From: an uncultured archaeon | GTDB taxonomy: Archaea > Halobacteriota > Methanosarcinia > Methanosarcinales > Methanoperedenaceae | Assembly: GCA_902386205.1 (NCBI GenBank) | Contig: CABMIH010000075.1 | Coordinates: 25,579 to 89,578, forward strand | DNA: 64,000 nucleotides | Reading direction: 5' to 3' | In this document: positions 7,914-16,471 of the stretch, piece by piece | Layout: each line of letters begins with the position of its first letter | Position numbering within the stretch: position 1 is the first letter of the stretch | The notes under the pieces: model-generated | What the model was told of the DNA's origin: nothing | Seen by the model: the letters and a program-made list of their open reading frames with translations, nothing else | The model's database searches: none | Position numbers and translations under genes: made by a program

Positions 7914-8102
7914 GTGATTGAGACTAAGTTTACACGCTATGAGCGTGCAAGAATTATCGGAGCCAGAGCCCTGCAAATTTCAATGGGAGCCCCGGTATTG
8001 ATAAAAGTTGACAGAAAAGAACCTATAGATATTGCAATGATGGAGCTTGAAAAGGGAGTCATCCCTATTACAGTGAAACGAACGCTGAAAGTGGAGAACT
8101 GA
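7914..8102 (+). CDS. rpoK: RNA polymerase subunit K (Rpb6 homologue)
   Basis: A 62-residue RpoK starting from GTG at 7914, with a GAGGTGAT Shine-Dalgarno sequence at 7903-7910. The sequence [20 protein letters not shown] and the C-terminal [11 protein letters not shown] are typical. The subunit stabilises the RNA polymerase clamp. Confidence 0.94.
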   Translation: MIETKFTRYERARIIGARALQISMGAPVLIKVDRKEPIDIAMMELEKGVIPITVKRTLKVEN

Positions 8103-8130
8103 AAATCATAGTAAATTAAAAGGTGAGAAA

Positions 8131-8757
8131 ATGGAAAATGTTATTGATTTTAAACAGGATGTAAAGCAGGATACAGGTTATGAATCAATTATTCCCCAGG
8201 ATGAGTACCTGACCGCAGGAATTCACATCGGTACCCAGCAAAAGACAAAAGAGATGATGCGCTTTGTGTACCGCGTAAGGACTGACGGCCTTTATGTTCT
8301 TGATATACAGGCAACCGACCAGAGAATAAGGCTTGCTGCAAAAATGCTCGCAAAATATGACCCCTCAAGGATACTGATAGTATCTGCAAGGCAATATGGC
8401 CATTATCCTTCTGAAGTGTTCGCAAAAGCGGTCGGCACGAAGGTAATAACAGGACGGTTCATTCCCGGAACCCTGACAAACCCGAAATTACATCTGTACG
8501 TGGAACCTGATGTTTTAATAGTGACGGATCCAAGCGGAGATCTCCAGGCCGTAAATGAAGCGATTAATGTCGGGATACCGGTCATCGCTCTTTGCGATAC
8601 CAATAATTCCACATCCAATGTGGACCTTGTTATTCCCACAAACAATAAGGGAAGAAAAGCCCTGGCACTGATATACTGGCTCCTTGCAAAGAAAACTCTT
8701 GAAGAAAGAGGAGACACCATCAATTACACGGTCGCTGATTTTGAAGCAGAATTATAA
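8131..8757 (+). CDS. rps2: Ribosomal protein S2
   Basis: A 208-residue uS2 with [20 protein letters not shown], the central [11 protein letters not shown] motif and [20 protein letters not shown], which identify the archaeal S2/Sa form. It is preceded by AAAGGTGAG. The Memo-family gene begins five bases after its stop. Confidence 0.95.
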   Translation: MENVIDFKQDVKQDTGYESIIPQDEYLTAGIHIGTQQKTKEMMRFVYRVRTDGLYVLDIQATDQRIRLAAKMLAKYDPSRILIVSARQYGHYPSEVFAKAVGTKVITGRFIPGTLTNPKLHLYVEPDVLIVTDPSGDLQAVNEAINVGIPVIALCDTNNSTSNVDLVIPTNNKGRKALALIYWLLAKKTLEERGDTINYTVADFEAEL

Positions 8758-8762
8758 AAGAT

Positions 8763-9557
8763 ATGAGGGATCCGGCAGTTTCCGGGCAATTCTACCCGCG
8801 CAGTAAAAACGACCTGAATCGCCAGATAAGCAGATGCTTTGAAGGTGTGCCGCAGGTTGAAAAAGCGGTCATGGGCGCGGTTGTGCCCCATGCCGGGTAC
8901 ATTTATTCGGGAAACACGGCCGCGTATGTTTATTCCGCTTTGCCCAAGGCCGACACTTTTGTGTTGCTGGGGCCGAACCATACAGGTTACGGCTCCCCGG
9001 TGGCAGTCTCCCGCGAAACATGGAGAACTCCGCTGGGTGAGGTAAAATCAGACCTTTAGTTCATCAGGGCGCTTCCCGGAAAAATCATCGACCTTGATGA
9101 AAGCGCCCACAGGTACGAGCATTCTATTGAGGTACAGCTTCCTTTCCTGCAGCACAGGTTCGGGGATTTTAACGTAGTCCCCATCTGCATGGGTATGCAG
9201 GATGAGGAAACCGCGCTTGATGTTGGCAATGAAATATCAGAAGCTGTGAATAAAACGAATAAGAAAACCGTTATAATAGCATCAAGCGATTTCACCCACT
9301 ACAGGCCTGATAAGATCGCGCGGGAAAACGACGCTTATTTCATAAATGCAATTCTTGATCTGGATATCCCGGAATTCTATCGACGGTTATTTGAGCGTGA
9401 TGCTTCAGTATGCGGATATGGCCCGATTGCGGCAATGATGGCGGCAGTTAAGAACATGGGAGGCAGGAAGGCCAGTCTGCTAAAATACAGCACGAGCGGG
9501 GATACAACGGGTGACGTATCGGCTGTCGTGGGGTATGCAGGGATAATTGTGGAATAA
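8763..9557 (+). CDS. Memo-family protein interrupted by an in-frame UAG
   Basis: Two open segments, 8763-9056 and 9060-9557, are in one frame and together encode a normal-length (about 264-residue) Memo-family protein (MEMO1/COG1355), related to non-haem iron dioxygenases. The first has DPAVSGQFYPRSKNDL and VVPHAGYIYSGNTAAYVY; the second has DESAHRYEHSIEVQLPFLQ and ASSDFTHYRP. They are separated only by TAG at 9057-9059, between VKSDL and FIRALPGK, where I would expect Glu (GAG). Homology continues without a gap on both sides. Possibilities are a nonsense mutation, a sequencing error, or UAG read-through. The gene lies last in the S2 operon, its usual place in methanogens. Confidence 0.75.
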
Positions 9558-9604
9558 TCGATGCTTTTATTAGCAATACCCCTAATCTATAACGTGGTGG
9601 AAGT

Positions 9605-10345
9605 ATGGCCTTAGAACCAGAACAATTTGTGAAAATCATAAACGAACCCCTGAAATCAAAGAATCCGATCGTAATTGCAGGCTTTCCAGGCATAGGCCTT
9701 GTGGGGAACATAACATGCCAGCACATTATTGAAGAGCTTGAAATGAAATACATAGGCTCGATAGATTCGAGATATTTCCCGCCTCTTGCTGTGCTTTTTA
9801 ACGGGATCATCACAATGCCTGTGCGTATATATGAGTCTGCCAAAAAAGGGATCGTTATTATAATCTCCGATATACCGATACATCCGACGGCTTCATATGA
9901 CATCAGCAAGGCATTGATAGAATGGATCCTGTCCATTAAGGCAAAAAGTATCATTTCCATAGCAGGGATCGCTACGACAACAGGCGAAAGGAGGGTATTT
10001 GGAGGTGCAACAAATGCTGAAATGCTGGAAATGATCAAAGATAAGACAGAGATTTTCCAGGTGGGTACCATTTCAGGCATTTCTGGCAGCATTATGACGG
10101 AGTGCTATCTGCGAAATATCCATGCAGTGAGCCTGCTTGGTGAGACCCCGGGACCAAATCCTGATCCCAGGGCCGCAGTTGAAGTTATTAACGTACTTAA
10201 TAAGATATTTGATCTATCTATAAATAAGGAAAAATTAATGAGCCAGGCCGAGCAGATCGAACTTGAACTTTCCAAGCTTGCAGATCAGGTAAAAACCACC
10301 GAAGCACCTATGCTTCCAAAGAAAGAGTTCCCGATGTACGGGTGA
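9605..10345 (+). CDS. PAC2-family protein, proteasome assembly chaperone-like
   Basis: A 246-residue member of the PAC2 family (COG2047, PbaB-like). The N-terminal IVIAGFPGIGLVGNITCQHI and the later TTTGERRVFGGATN and LLGETPGPNPDPRAA motifs are characteristic. Archaeal PbaA/PbaB proteins are proteasome-assembly chaperone homologues. The C-terminal 45 residues are predicted coiled coil-like (QAEQIELELSKLADQV), followed by a tail resembling an HbYX-type end (PMYG rather than the canonical motif). It overlaps the Shine-Dalgarno region of the DUF473 gene. Confidence 0.82.
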   Translation: MALEPEQFVKIINEPLKSKNPIVIAGFPGIGLVGNITCQHIIEELEMKYIGSIDSRYFPPLAVLFNGIITMPVRIYESAKKGIVIIISDIPIHPTASYDISKALIEWILSIKAKSIISIAGIATTTGERRVFGGATNAEMLEMIKDKTEIFQVGTISGISGSIMTECYLRNIHAVSLLGETPGPNPDPRAAVEVINVLNKIFDLSINKEKLMSQAEQIELELSKLADQVKTTEAPMLPKKEFPMYG

Positions 10346-10350
10346 GAATC

Positions 10351-10740
10351 ATGCAATATGTTGTGCTGAGCGGAATTTCCCATCATGTCTTAAAGGATCT
10401 TGAACATGACAAGATCAAAACAATTGAGATCAGGAGTCCTCATAATTTTCTTTCTGCACTTGAGACAAATGTTGGGGATATAATATTCCTGACGCCGACA
10501 AGCCTTGAGGATGTAAGGCCGGGGACGACAGGAGTTTTTGCCAGGATACGTGAAAAGCAGATAGCAATGCACAGGGTAATTGCAAAGACTGAAGAGTTTT
10601 TTGAGGAAGCTGAGGTACAGATGGCCAGGCTCCAATTGGAACTCAAAGGGCATGCAAGGGTACGCAGGGCGGAATGCTGCGCGCTTGGTGAAGCCACGGT
10701 CGTTGATGCCGATGAAATAAAGTTTTTCGAAGGGAGATAA
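10351..10740 (+). CDS. DUF473 family protein
   Basis: A 129-residue protein of the archaeal DUF473 family, starting MQYVVLSGISHHVLKDL with TIEIRSPHNFLSAL and DIIFLTPTSLEDVRPGTTG. No function is established. The ATG at 10351 is chosen because the GGTGA at the end of the PAC2 gene serves as its Shine-Dalgarno sequence. Tight coupling to the PAC2 gene suggests a shared role, but this is inference. Confidence 0.75.
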   Translation: MQYVVLSGISHHVLKDLEHDKIKTIEIRSPHNFLSALETNVGDIIFLTPTSLEDVRPGTTGVFARIREKQIAMHRVIAKTEEFFEEAEVQMARLQLELKGHARVRRAECCALGEATVVDADEIKFFEGR

Positions 10741-10763
10741 GGTTCATTACTGCATCGCATATT

Positions 10764-11126
10764 TCAATATAAGTGTGTGGAATCCCCTTCAGCTATGAGC
10801 TTACTTACCTCGTCTATGAATTCCTGCATGTATCTTTCAAGATGACCTTTGCGCAGTTCGCAGGTTTCCTTGTCGGCCGGGTATTTGTCAATGAGTTCTG
10901 AGAATTCACTGTAAATCTCCATTGTTTTATCCATCATTTCTTTTTTCGTGGCCCCGGTTTCTGCCATGTGAACAATATAGCGGCGCAGGCGGATGCACCC
11001 CCTGTTCCTCCCGAAACTTTTATCGAAATAGACCGGGATCCTCCACAACCCGCGCTCGACAACACCGCTCTTGACAGATGGGAAAAGCCTTACGATCTCA
11101 GGGTCGATATTTTCTGGCAGTATCAT
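10764..11126 (-). CDS. Uncharacterised 120-residue protein
   Basis: I do not recognise this protein. It is soluble, with an N-terminal half containing SFGRNRGCIRLRRYI, rich in Arg, and a C-terminal half that looks helical (ETGATKKEMMDKTMEIYSEF and ELRKGHLERYMQEFIDEV). It is 12 nt downstream of the small gene at 11139-11330 and converges with DUF473. The two genes form a clear pair, which together with the regulatory look of the Arg-rich segment might suggest a nucleic-acid related role; nothing more can be said. Confidence 0.55.
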   Translation of the reverse strand: MILPENIDPEIVRLFPSVKSGVVERGLWRIPVYFDKSFGRNRGCIRLRRYIVHMAETGATKKEMMDKTMEIYSEFSELIDKYPADKETCELRKGHLERYMQEFIDEVSKLIAEGDSTHLY

Positions 11127-11138
11127 GTTAATGGTGTC

Positions 11139-11330
11139 TTAGAACTCTTCCATCAGGTCAAGTTCGTGTTCGAAACGGGTAGGAATACATTTTGGCCTGT
11201 TCCTGTCCCTTTCACGGATCTTGTCTTGCAGGGTTTTATAAGCCACGTGATATTCAGCATCACACGAGGGATTGCGCTTTGCTTCTTCCTTCAGCTCATC
11301 TGTAATGTCCTGCAATTGTCTTATGGACAT
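11139..11330 (-). CDS. Uncharacterised 63-residue protein
   Basis: A short, charged, helix-rich protein (MSIRQLQDITDELKEEAKRN) with one segment holding two Cys (NPSCDAEYHV and RPKCIPTRFE). It is the first gene of a pair with 10764-11126. No family recognised. Its coding status rests on the operon-like spacing and the balanced composition. Confidence 0.45.
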   Translation of the reverse strand: MSIRQLQDITDELKEEAKRNPSCDAEYHVAYKTLQDKIRERDRNRPKCIPTRFEHELDLMEEF

Positions 11331-11487
11331 GTACTTGTAACGGTCGGCGCCTGTGTTAATAATAACACCTCAATATTACTCATATCTGCGGTTATATAAA
11401 ATAATCACATTGTAAAAAAGTAGACTTTTTCAGGTCACTAAATGATAAAGCACTTTATTAATTCGCTCTATTGAAAAACATTAAATA

Positions 11488-11512
11488 TAATTAGTTCAAT
11501 TGTATCTAATTA
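11488..11512 (+). promoter_or_regulatory. Inverted repeat, candidate operator of the VapBC-like operon
   Basis: TAATTAG (11488-11494) and CTAATTA (11506-11512) form a 7-bp inverted repeat with an 11-nt spacer, ending just before the GAGGT Shine-Dalgarno sequence at 11513. The left arm overlaps an AT-rich TATA-like stretch. Type II antitoxins usually repress their own promoter through such palindromes. Confidence 0.45.
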
Positions 11513-11525
11513 GAGGTAAAAGACT

Positions 11526-11798
11526 ATGACAAAGCGTCAGATATGCATTCAGGTTGATGAAGATATCGCCAGGGAAATGGAAGAGATCAGGGATAAGACC
11601 GGCATACCTGTAAGCAGACAAATCGAGCTTAAACTCAAAGGCTTCAAAATAGTCGAGGATGAAGAAGGGACATTTGGTGATCTCTATGACAATCCCAAAA
11701 AATTAACGAAAGTCAGGAAGCGCTGGGATAAAGCATTCGGAAAAAAAACCGCAGTGGAGATATTAGATTCTGTACAGAAAAAAAGAGTAAAAAGCTAA
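11526..11798 (+). CDS. Antitoxin, ribbon-helix-helix type (VapB-like)
   Basis: A 90-residue basic protein. The first 40 residues (RQICIQVDEDIAREMEEIRD then GIPVSRQIELKLKGF) fit a CopG/ribbon-helix-helix DNA-binding fold; the rest would wrap the toxin. It is nine bases upstream of a PIN-domain toxin gene. An inverted repeat in front of it is a likely autoregulatory site. Confidence 0.7.
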   Translation: MTKRQICIQVDEDIAREMEEIRDKTGIPVSRQIELKLKGFKIVEDEEGTFGDLYDNPKKLTKVRKRWDKAFGKKTAVEILDSVQKKRVKS

Positions 11799-11807
11799 TA
11801 CCGGTTT

Positions 11808-12260
11808 ATGCATTCCTTTTTTATTGATACAAGTGTATTCATAAGTACCATCAAAACCGATGATGCTTCCGAAGTATGTGAGAAGTTCATAAGACGGATA
11901 AGAAACAAGTTTTTCAATGGGTACATATCTCCTTATGTGGCAGGCGAGATGATTCATGCTATTCTCTATTCAGATGAGATCAAGCAGAATAAGAAAACAG
12001 GATATCTGTTCGATTCTTTAGAAATAATCATTTCTTCTAACGCTGAATGGTTCATACCTGAGAATAACGATTTATGTTTATTTTCGCAGCTTAGAGAAGT
12101 CGATAATCGAGTAGAAGATGGGGATATCCTCCATGCAACATGCGCTAAGATTCTCAATATTCCACTTGTTACAATTGATGGGAAATTATTGAGAAGCCGG
12201 GGATTAAAAGACCAGGGCGTGGAAATTTTGCATCCATCCAGGGTTATTGAGAAGCCTTGA
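11808..12260 (+). CDS. PIN-domain toxin (VapC-like)
   Basis: A 150-residue PIN-domain RNase. Acidic residues are placed as in VapC: FFIDTSVF (Asp7), GEMIHAIL, VEDGDILHATCAK and a final VTIDGKLLRSRG. It forms a toxin-antitoxin pair with the preceding gene and converges with the Rsm22-like gene. Confidence 0.78.
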   Translation: MHSFFIDTSVFISTIKTDDASEVCEKFIRRIRNKFFNGYISPYVAGEMIHAILYSDEIKQNKKTGYLFDSLEIIISSNAEWFIPENNDLCLFSQLREVDNRVEDGDILHATCAKILNIPLVTIDGKLLRSRGLKDQGVEILHPSRVIEKP

Positions 12261-12301
12261 AAAGCATGTCAATACGGATGAGCGACCTGAAATAAGTATA
12301 T

Positions 12302-13783
12302 TCATTGCAAAGGCATGACAGTCGTATTTCTCGTGATAAGCAGGTTATATGATGAAAACTCCTTGTTCTCCCTGACAAGAGTATTGAATATCTCAACAAT
12401 GCTGCCATATCCCGCCTTTAGTAGCAACTTGTTCTGCTCTGTTATGTGGAAAGCCGGGAGCACGGCATAACACGGTTTCGAAGTTGTCGCATCGCATAAC
12501 TTGAATACGAAAGTTTTCTCATCTCCCAGATTTCCGGACATGACTGAAGCCACGATATTGATCCGTTTCCCGATATGCTTTTCAAGGTTGGCAAGGCGCA
12601 CGAATTTTCCTTTCGCCTCATATGAATATTTTGTCTTCCCGTCTTTCTTTAATATTGCGAAGGAGAATTTCATATCCGTGTTTAGATACCTGTAAGGTTC
12701 CCGCGTCCCTGCTATCTTTCTCATGAAACCCGGCACCTGGATATTGCCAGGTTCATAGAAGCTCCAGCAGTCGCTGCAACTGCATCCCAGTCCCCATATG
12801 AGGGTGCACGGGCTGAAGATATTGAAACCTTTTTTGACCAGCGCGTTCTGGGTAATACGGAGCGCTTTTGAATTAACGAGGTCGGCAGGCTCTATTATGA
12901 TAACAGCAGGATTTTTACTGGTGGAGGCGATCCGCTCGACCACGCCCGCGCGTTCGGGGGGCGGGGAGCGCAATTCGGCCAGTACATTTGAGAATATTAT
13001 GAAATCGACATCTTTCCGGGTTTTTGCCTTCTCAACCGGCGCATGGACAGGTTCATTAAGTGTGATATTTGTGTTCAAAAGCGCCATTTTTGACAGATAA
13101 AGTGACGTAAGCTCCCTGTAGCAATCGATATTTTCCTGTTCCTTCTCGATAGAATCTATCCTGATATTCATTTTCACATCGATATTTTTCCTTGAATAGA
13201 TGCCCTGAAGTTTATCCAGGAAATCAAGCGTTGAGAGCGTTATAGTTCCCGGCCCCGCGCCCGCATCAAGGAAGCTCATCCTTGTCGTGAGCAAACCGCA
13301 CTTGAACAAATCAAGCAGCAGGTACTGGAACTGGCAGAAATAAACAGGGAAATGGTACAGCAGGTAAGATATCATCCTTATCTTTGGGTACTGCGATTTG
13401 CCTTTCCAGTATTCTTCTTTCTGTTTTACGATATTCTCGCGGATCACCTGCGCCGTCCCGCCCCTGTGCCAGTCCTTCCCGCAGGAGTTCTCGATATACG
13501 ATTCGACCAGTTTCTCGATGGGCGCGGGGAGGCGGGGGGATTTGAAGAGATTTTCAAGTTCTCTTATGATAGTCTCGTCTGCCAGAAGCGGGCGGTTTAT
13601 GAGTTTCTGGCATCTGTAATTCGCATCGCAGAAAAGGGAGAGGTCGTACAGGTGAGGTTTTAAGATGGCGTAGAGGTCTTTTTCTTCGTGCTTCTGGCTG
13701 AGGTAAAGGTTCATCTCGGAGAGGGTGAATTCGGTGCGCGAGGAGGCGAGGTATTTTGCGAGGGAGAGGGGTTCGGTGGTCAT
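12302..13783 (-). CDS. Rsm22/METTL17-like methyltransferase with four-Cys motif and C-terminal OB-like domain
   Basis: A 493-residue protein. Residues about 100-320 form a class-I SAM methyltransferase fold with LDAGAGPGTITLSTL (172-186) and a later VDFIIFSNVLAEL. Cys326, Cys334, Cys336 and Cys339 follow (PCTLIWGLGCSCSDCW), reminiscent of the cysteine cluster of mitochondrial METTL17/Rsm22, which binds an Fe-S cluster. The last 100 residues resemble an OB fold (HIGKRINIVASVMSG, with PCYAVLPAFHI). Known relatives act in small ribosomal subunit assembly. The precise archaeal function is not established and the family call is by motif only. Confidence 0.62.
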   Translation of the reverse strand: MTTEPLSLAKYLASSRTEFTLSEMNLYLSQKHEEKDLYAILKPHLYDLSLFCDANYRCQKLINRPLLADETIIRELENLFKSPRLPAPIEKLVESYIENSCGKDWHRGGTAQVIRENIVKQKEEYWKGKSQYPKIRMISYLLYHFPVYFCQFQYLLLDLFKCGLLTTRMSFLDAGAGPGTITLSTLDFLDKLQGIYSRKNIDVKMNIRIDSIEKEQENIDCYRELTSLYLSKMALLNTNITLNEPVHAPVEKAKTRKDVDFIIFSNVLAELRSPPPERAGVVERIASTSKNPAVIIIEPADLVNSKALRITQNALVKKGFNIFSPCTLIWGLGCSCSDCWSFYEPGNIQVPGFMRKIAGTREPYRYLNTDMKFSFAILKKDGKTKYSYEAKGKFVRLANLEKHIGKRINIVASVMSGNLGDEKTFVFKLCDATTSKPCYAVLPAFHITEQNKLLLKAGYGSIVEIFNTLVRENKEFSSYNLLITRNTTVMPLQ

Positions 13784-13879
13784 AGGTGATGGATTGTGGG
13801 AAAATTATGAAATTTTTTGAATAGAGTTTAATTTCTGAAACTGTGTATCTCGATAAGTTACTATAATTTTAAATAAATA

Positions 13880-14815
13880 TTATAACCCAATATCATGTCT
13901 TAATTCTTTTAACTGCAATTCAGACGAATATAACTCGCCAATTAGATCAAAAGGAATGTTTTTATAACGATGATTATATTCTGGAAAAGAGTTCATAACC
14001 TGTCTATATTTTCGTGAATCATTTGAGATAATATATAATTTTACATTACTGTAATCAATCAAACTTGCCAATCTACCAACTCCCGACCAAGTTCCGGTAT
14101 TAAGTTCTATTTCAAATGCAGATTCAGGTATAAAATTTCTGCCTTTTTCACGAAACCAAATTACATCAATATATCGCAAAACATCATAATCCGAAAACTG
14201 CAAATCTGGACAAGTCTCCAAGGTAGAAATATCTGATAATCTGATACCATTAAACTTTTTTGTCTTATCAGGGCAATAAGTTTGAAAGCCCCGAATAGCA
14301 CCAATTTCTAACAATCTTCCCTGCAAAATTGAATGCAGACTTACTTCAATTGTATTTTTTTCATCCTTTAAATTTGTAGATGTCAGAAGCGATTCCCAAG
14401 CATTAATATATCTACCGCAATCCAACCTGTTATTGCGCCCTGATAAAACAATATTCAAATCCTTATCGATGTTTATTTTATACTCCCCATTTCTATCGTG
14501 GCTAATCTGCTGTAAATTTTTAAATAGAATCAGAGCGGGGATAATAATTGTTCTATCCAATGAACCGCAAATAAAAGCAATGAACGGATTATCAAGATTT
14601 GCCATTTCCTCTGCCGTGATGTAATTTAAGCCAAAGAAATACCTTCTATTTCCTTCCGATGCCGCACGTATTAAAACATTTGCTTCGGCAATTTTATATG
14701 TTCGTGATTTCAGAACTTTAATCAATTCAACATTGGTTTGAAATTCTTTAGCTTTTTGCAGGAATTCATCAACTAAATGTTCGGTTGGTGATGGCTTTTT
14801 TAAACGTTCACTCAT
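13880..14815 (-). CDS. Uncharacterised protein with possible PD-(D/E)XK-type nuclease core
   Basis: A 311-residue protein from AT-rich DNA unlike the flanking genes. Its second half has an arrangement like a restriction-endonuclease fold: Glu170 in GRLLEIGAI, Asp217 in YIDVIWF and Glu235/Glu237 in AFEIELNTG, followed by SGVGRLASLIDY and a strand KLYIIS. The canonical Lys is absent; ExE replaces ExK. The N-terminal half (residues 1-150) is not recognised. It overlaps the preceding small gene by 8 nt. A defence or DNA-processing role is a guess. Confidence 0.55.
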   Translation of the reverse strand: MSERLKKPSPTEHLVDEFLQKAKEFQTNVELIKVLKSRTYKIAEANVLIRAASEGNRRYFFGLNYITAEEMANLDNPFIAFICGSLDRTIIIPALILFKNLQQISHDRNGEYKINIDKDLNIVLSGRNNRLDCGRYINAWESLLTSTNLKDEKNTIEVSLHSILQGRLLEIGAIRGFQTYCPDKTKKFNGIRLSDISTLETCPDLQFSDYDVLRYIDVIWFREKGRNFIPESAFEIELNTGTWSGVGRLASLIDYSNVKLYIISNDSRKYRQVMNSFPEYNHRYKNIPFDLIGELYSSELQLKELRHDIGL

Positions 14816-15023
14816 GATCTCTTACTTCTTCAACGTCAATGGCATCATTTATAGCGGGCTCGATTTCTTTGATCGAAAATTTATATTCCTGCCTATCTTT
14901 TAAAGTAGAAGCATCTGAACAATCACCTATAAAAAATTCTGCATACCTGCATGCATTTTCTTTATTTTCCGCCTCAATAGTTACAACATATGCCCTTGAT
15001 AAAGCCACTTTGTATATCTTCAT
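14808..15023 (-). CDS. Uncharacterised 71-residue partner protein
   Basis: A small protein, YKVALSRAYVVTIEAENKEN near the N-terminus, with an acidic C-terminus (DAIDVEEVRDHE). Its strand-helix pattern (a VxxxxAYxVxxEAxxxxxA core) resembles small DUF-type proteins that accompany larger partner genes. The 8-nt overlap with the downstream nuclease-like gene argues for joint translation. AT-rich like its neighbour. About 185 bases of AT-rich sequence without a gene separate it from hicA. Confidence 0.5.
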   Translation of the reverse strand: MKIYKVALSRAYVVTIEAENKENACRYAEFFIGDCSDASTLKDRQEYKFSIKEIEPAINDAIDVEEVRDHE

Positions 15024-15207
15024 ATTAATCTAATGCAAGTTTAAACAAACCTTTTTTTGCTTTGAACCTTTCAAATTGATTAATTGTTTAATAGTATCTT
15101 ACCTATATAATATTTCTTCCTAAACCTGATGAGTTCATTTTTTCATACTTCGGTTTACTTGTTTTCTGTAATCTAATTCAGGCGCAGGATTCTCATCTAA
15201 AAAGTTG

Positions 15208-15456
15208 TTATTTATTTCCTCTGTATTTGGAATACAGTTCGATAAACTCCTCTAAACTCATTTCCAAATCTTCTCGTATTATCTTGCGCAGAAGCCCTTT
15301 AGGAATATCCTTACTTCCATGCACGGGAACACTTGTCACCCTTCCGTCGCCTGATTTCAACCTTGCATGAGAACCTTTAGTCCTTGTAACTTGAAACCCC
15401 AGGTATTCTAAGAACATTATAAGCTCTTTGCCTCTGAATACAGGAATTTTAGGCAT
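15208..15456 (-). CDS. hicA: HicA-family toxin (mRNA interferase)
   Basis: An 82-residue protein with the double-stranded RNA-binding-like HicA fold: FRGKELIMFLEYLGFQVTRT, then KGSHARLKSG with the catalytic His, and VPVHGSKDIPKGLLRKIIRE. It cleaves mRNA when not bound by HicB. The gene overlaps hicB by 8 nt and comes second, the reverse of the more common hicA-first order. Confidence 0.85.
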   Translation of the reverse strand: MPKIPVFRGKELIMFLEYLGFQVTRTKGSHARLKSGDGRVTSVPVHGSKDIPKGLLRKIIREDLEMSLEEFIELYSKYRGNK

Positions 15457-15670
15457 TCTGAGTAACTTCCAACTCTCTAAATCCTACGAACTTATTCAGT
15501 TCTTCCACCTTCGTTTCTTCGAGGCACATCTCTATGACTTCTTTTATATTTTCCAATGCCTCATCTATGGTTTCGCCGTATGAATGGCAACCTTTGAACA
15601 CAGGGCAACTTACTATGTAATACCCATCTTCGTCCATTTCAATGATTATGGGTAGATGTAATTTTTCCAT
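15449..15670 (-). CDS. hicB: HicB-family antitoxin
   Basis: A 73-residue HicB with the partial RNase H-like fold: PIIIEMDEDGYYIVSCPVF, KGCHSYGETIDEALENIKE. It lacks a separate C-terminal DNA-binding domain, so autoregulation may be weak or depend on the complex. Forms a pair with hicA. Confidence 0.85.
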   Translation of the reverse strand: MEKLHLPIIIEMDEDGYYIVSCPVFKGCHSYGETIDEALENIKEVIEMCLEETKVEELNKFVGFRELEVTQNA

Positions 15671-15758
15671 ATCTGCTATTTCCTATTAGATAGATAAGCT
15701 TCAAGTATTAAGATATTTTGCATAATGTTTTTAATACAGGAATATAACCTTTACAGAT

Positions 15759-16385
15759 TCATCTCGGCTCATACCGTGTCTTATATCCCGGATTCCTCTC
15801 AGGCCTTAAATCATTGGGATAATTCCAGTCGGTTTTGATATCCACAGATACTTCTTTGATCCTTTTGAACACCTCATAAGGTTCAGGAATGGCAATGAAT
15901 TTATCATAAATGTTTGCGCCTTTGCTGGTTGTCCTGCCTGAGAAAGCCTGTACCGTGCCCACGCCCAATAAATTCTCTATCGGGTTTACGTTCACCTCGA
16001 TGTCGGATATCTTATCATAATCTATCGCCTTGAAATCAGTCCCCCAGAACCCGCTTCTCATCAACAGCCGCTTATTCGTATATGCATAGAACGTATTGCC
16101 ATGGACAAGGAACAGGCGGACCATATTGAAGATGCTTGCATAGAACGGGAAAAGGTGAATGGCGAAAAATGGCACGATGAACCATGTTCCTTCGTCGTTC
16201 AAGCTCAAATTCACATTCCTGATAAACCCGAAATAATCAAAAGCGCCCCAGAGCAACCCTAAGATCAAAAATGGGATTCCACTCATAATGAATGGTATAA
16301 ATGCAGGCTTCCCAACCCAGAGTATCCTTTCATCCTTATCCCTTACAGCTTCAAATTGCGGAGGGATGCTTGTATCAGTTAACAT
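15759..16385 (-). CDS. Membrane protein with PH-like (bPH2) domain
   Basis: A 208-residue protein with two or three transmembrane segments (about residues 29-50, 68-95) followed by a bacterial PH-like domain: NTFYAYTNKRLLMRSGFWGT and FKAIDYDKISDIEVNVNPIE, then GVGTVQAFSG. The stretch KDERILWVGKPAF before the first membrane segment is common in these proteins. Function unknown; often in small membrane-associated operons. It stands alone between hicB and the GGR gene. Confidence 0.65.
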   Translation of the reverse strand: MLTDTSIPPQFEAVRDKDERILWVGKPAFIPFIMSGIPFLILGLLWGAFDYFGFIRNVNLSLNDEGTWFIVPFFAIHLFPFYASIFNMVRLFLVHGNTFYAYTNKRLLMRSGFWGTDFKAIDYDKISDIEVNVNPIENLLGVGTVQAFSGRTTSKGANIYDKFIAIPEPYEVFKRIKEVSVDIKTDWNYPNDLRPERNPGYKTRYEPR

Positions 16386-16471
16386 ATATATCTCCTTTTC
16401 ATTCTGGCCACCATTCCAGTATGTTTTAAAATCTAAACTATCCTAATGGATTTATAATTTTCTCCAGGAGA

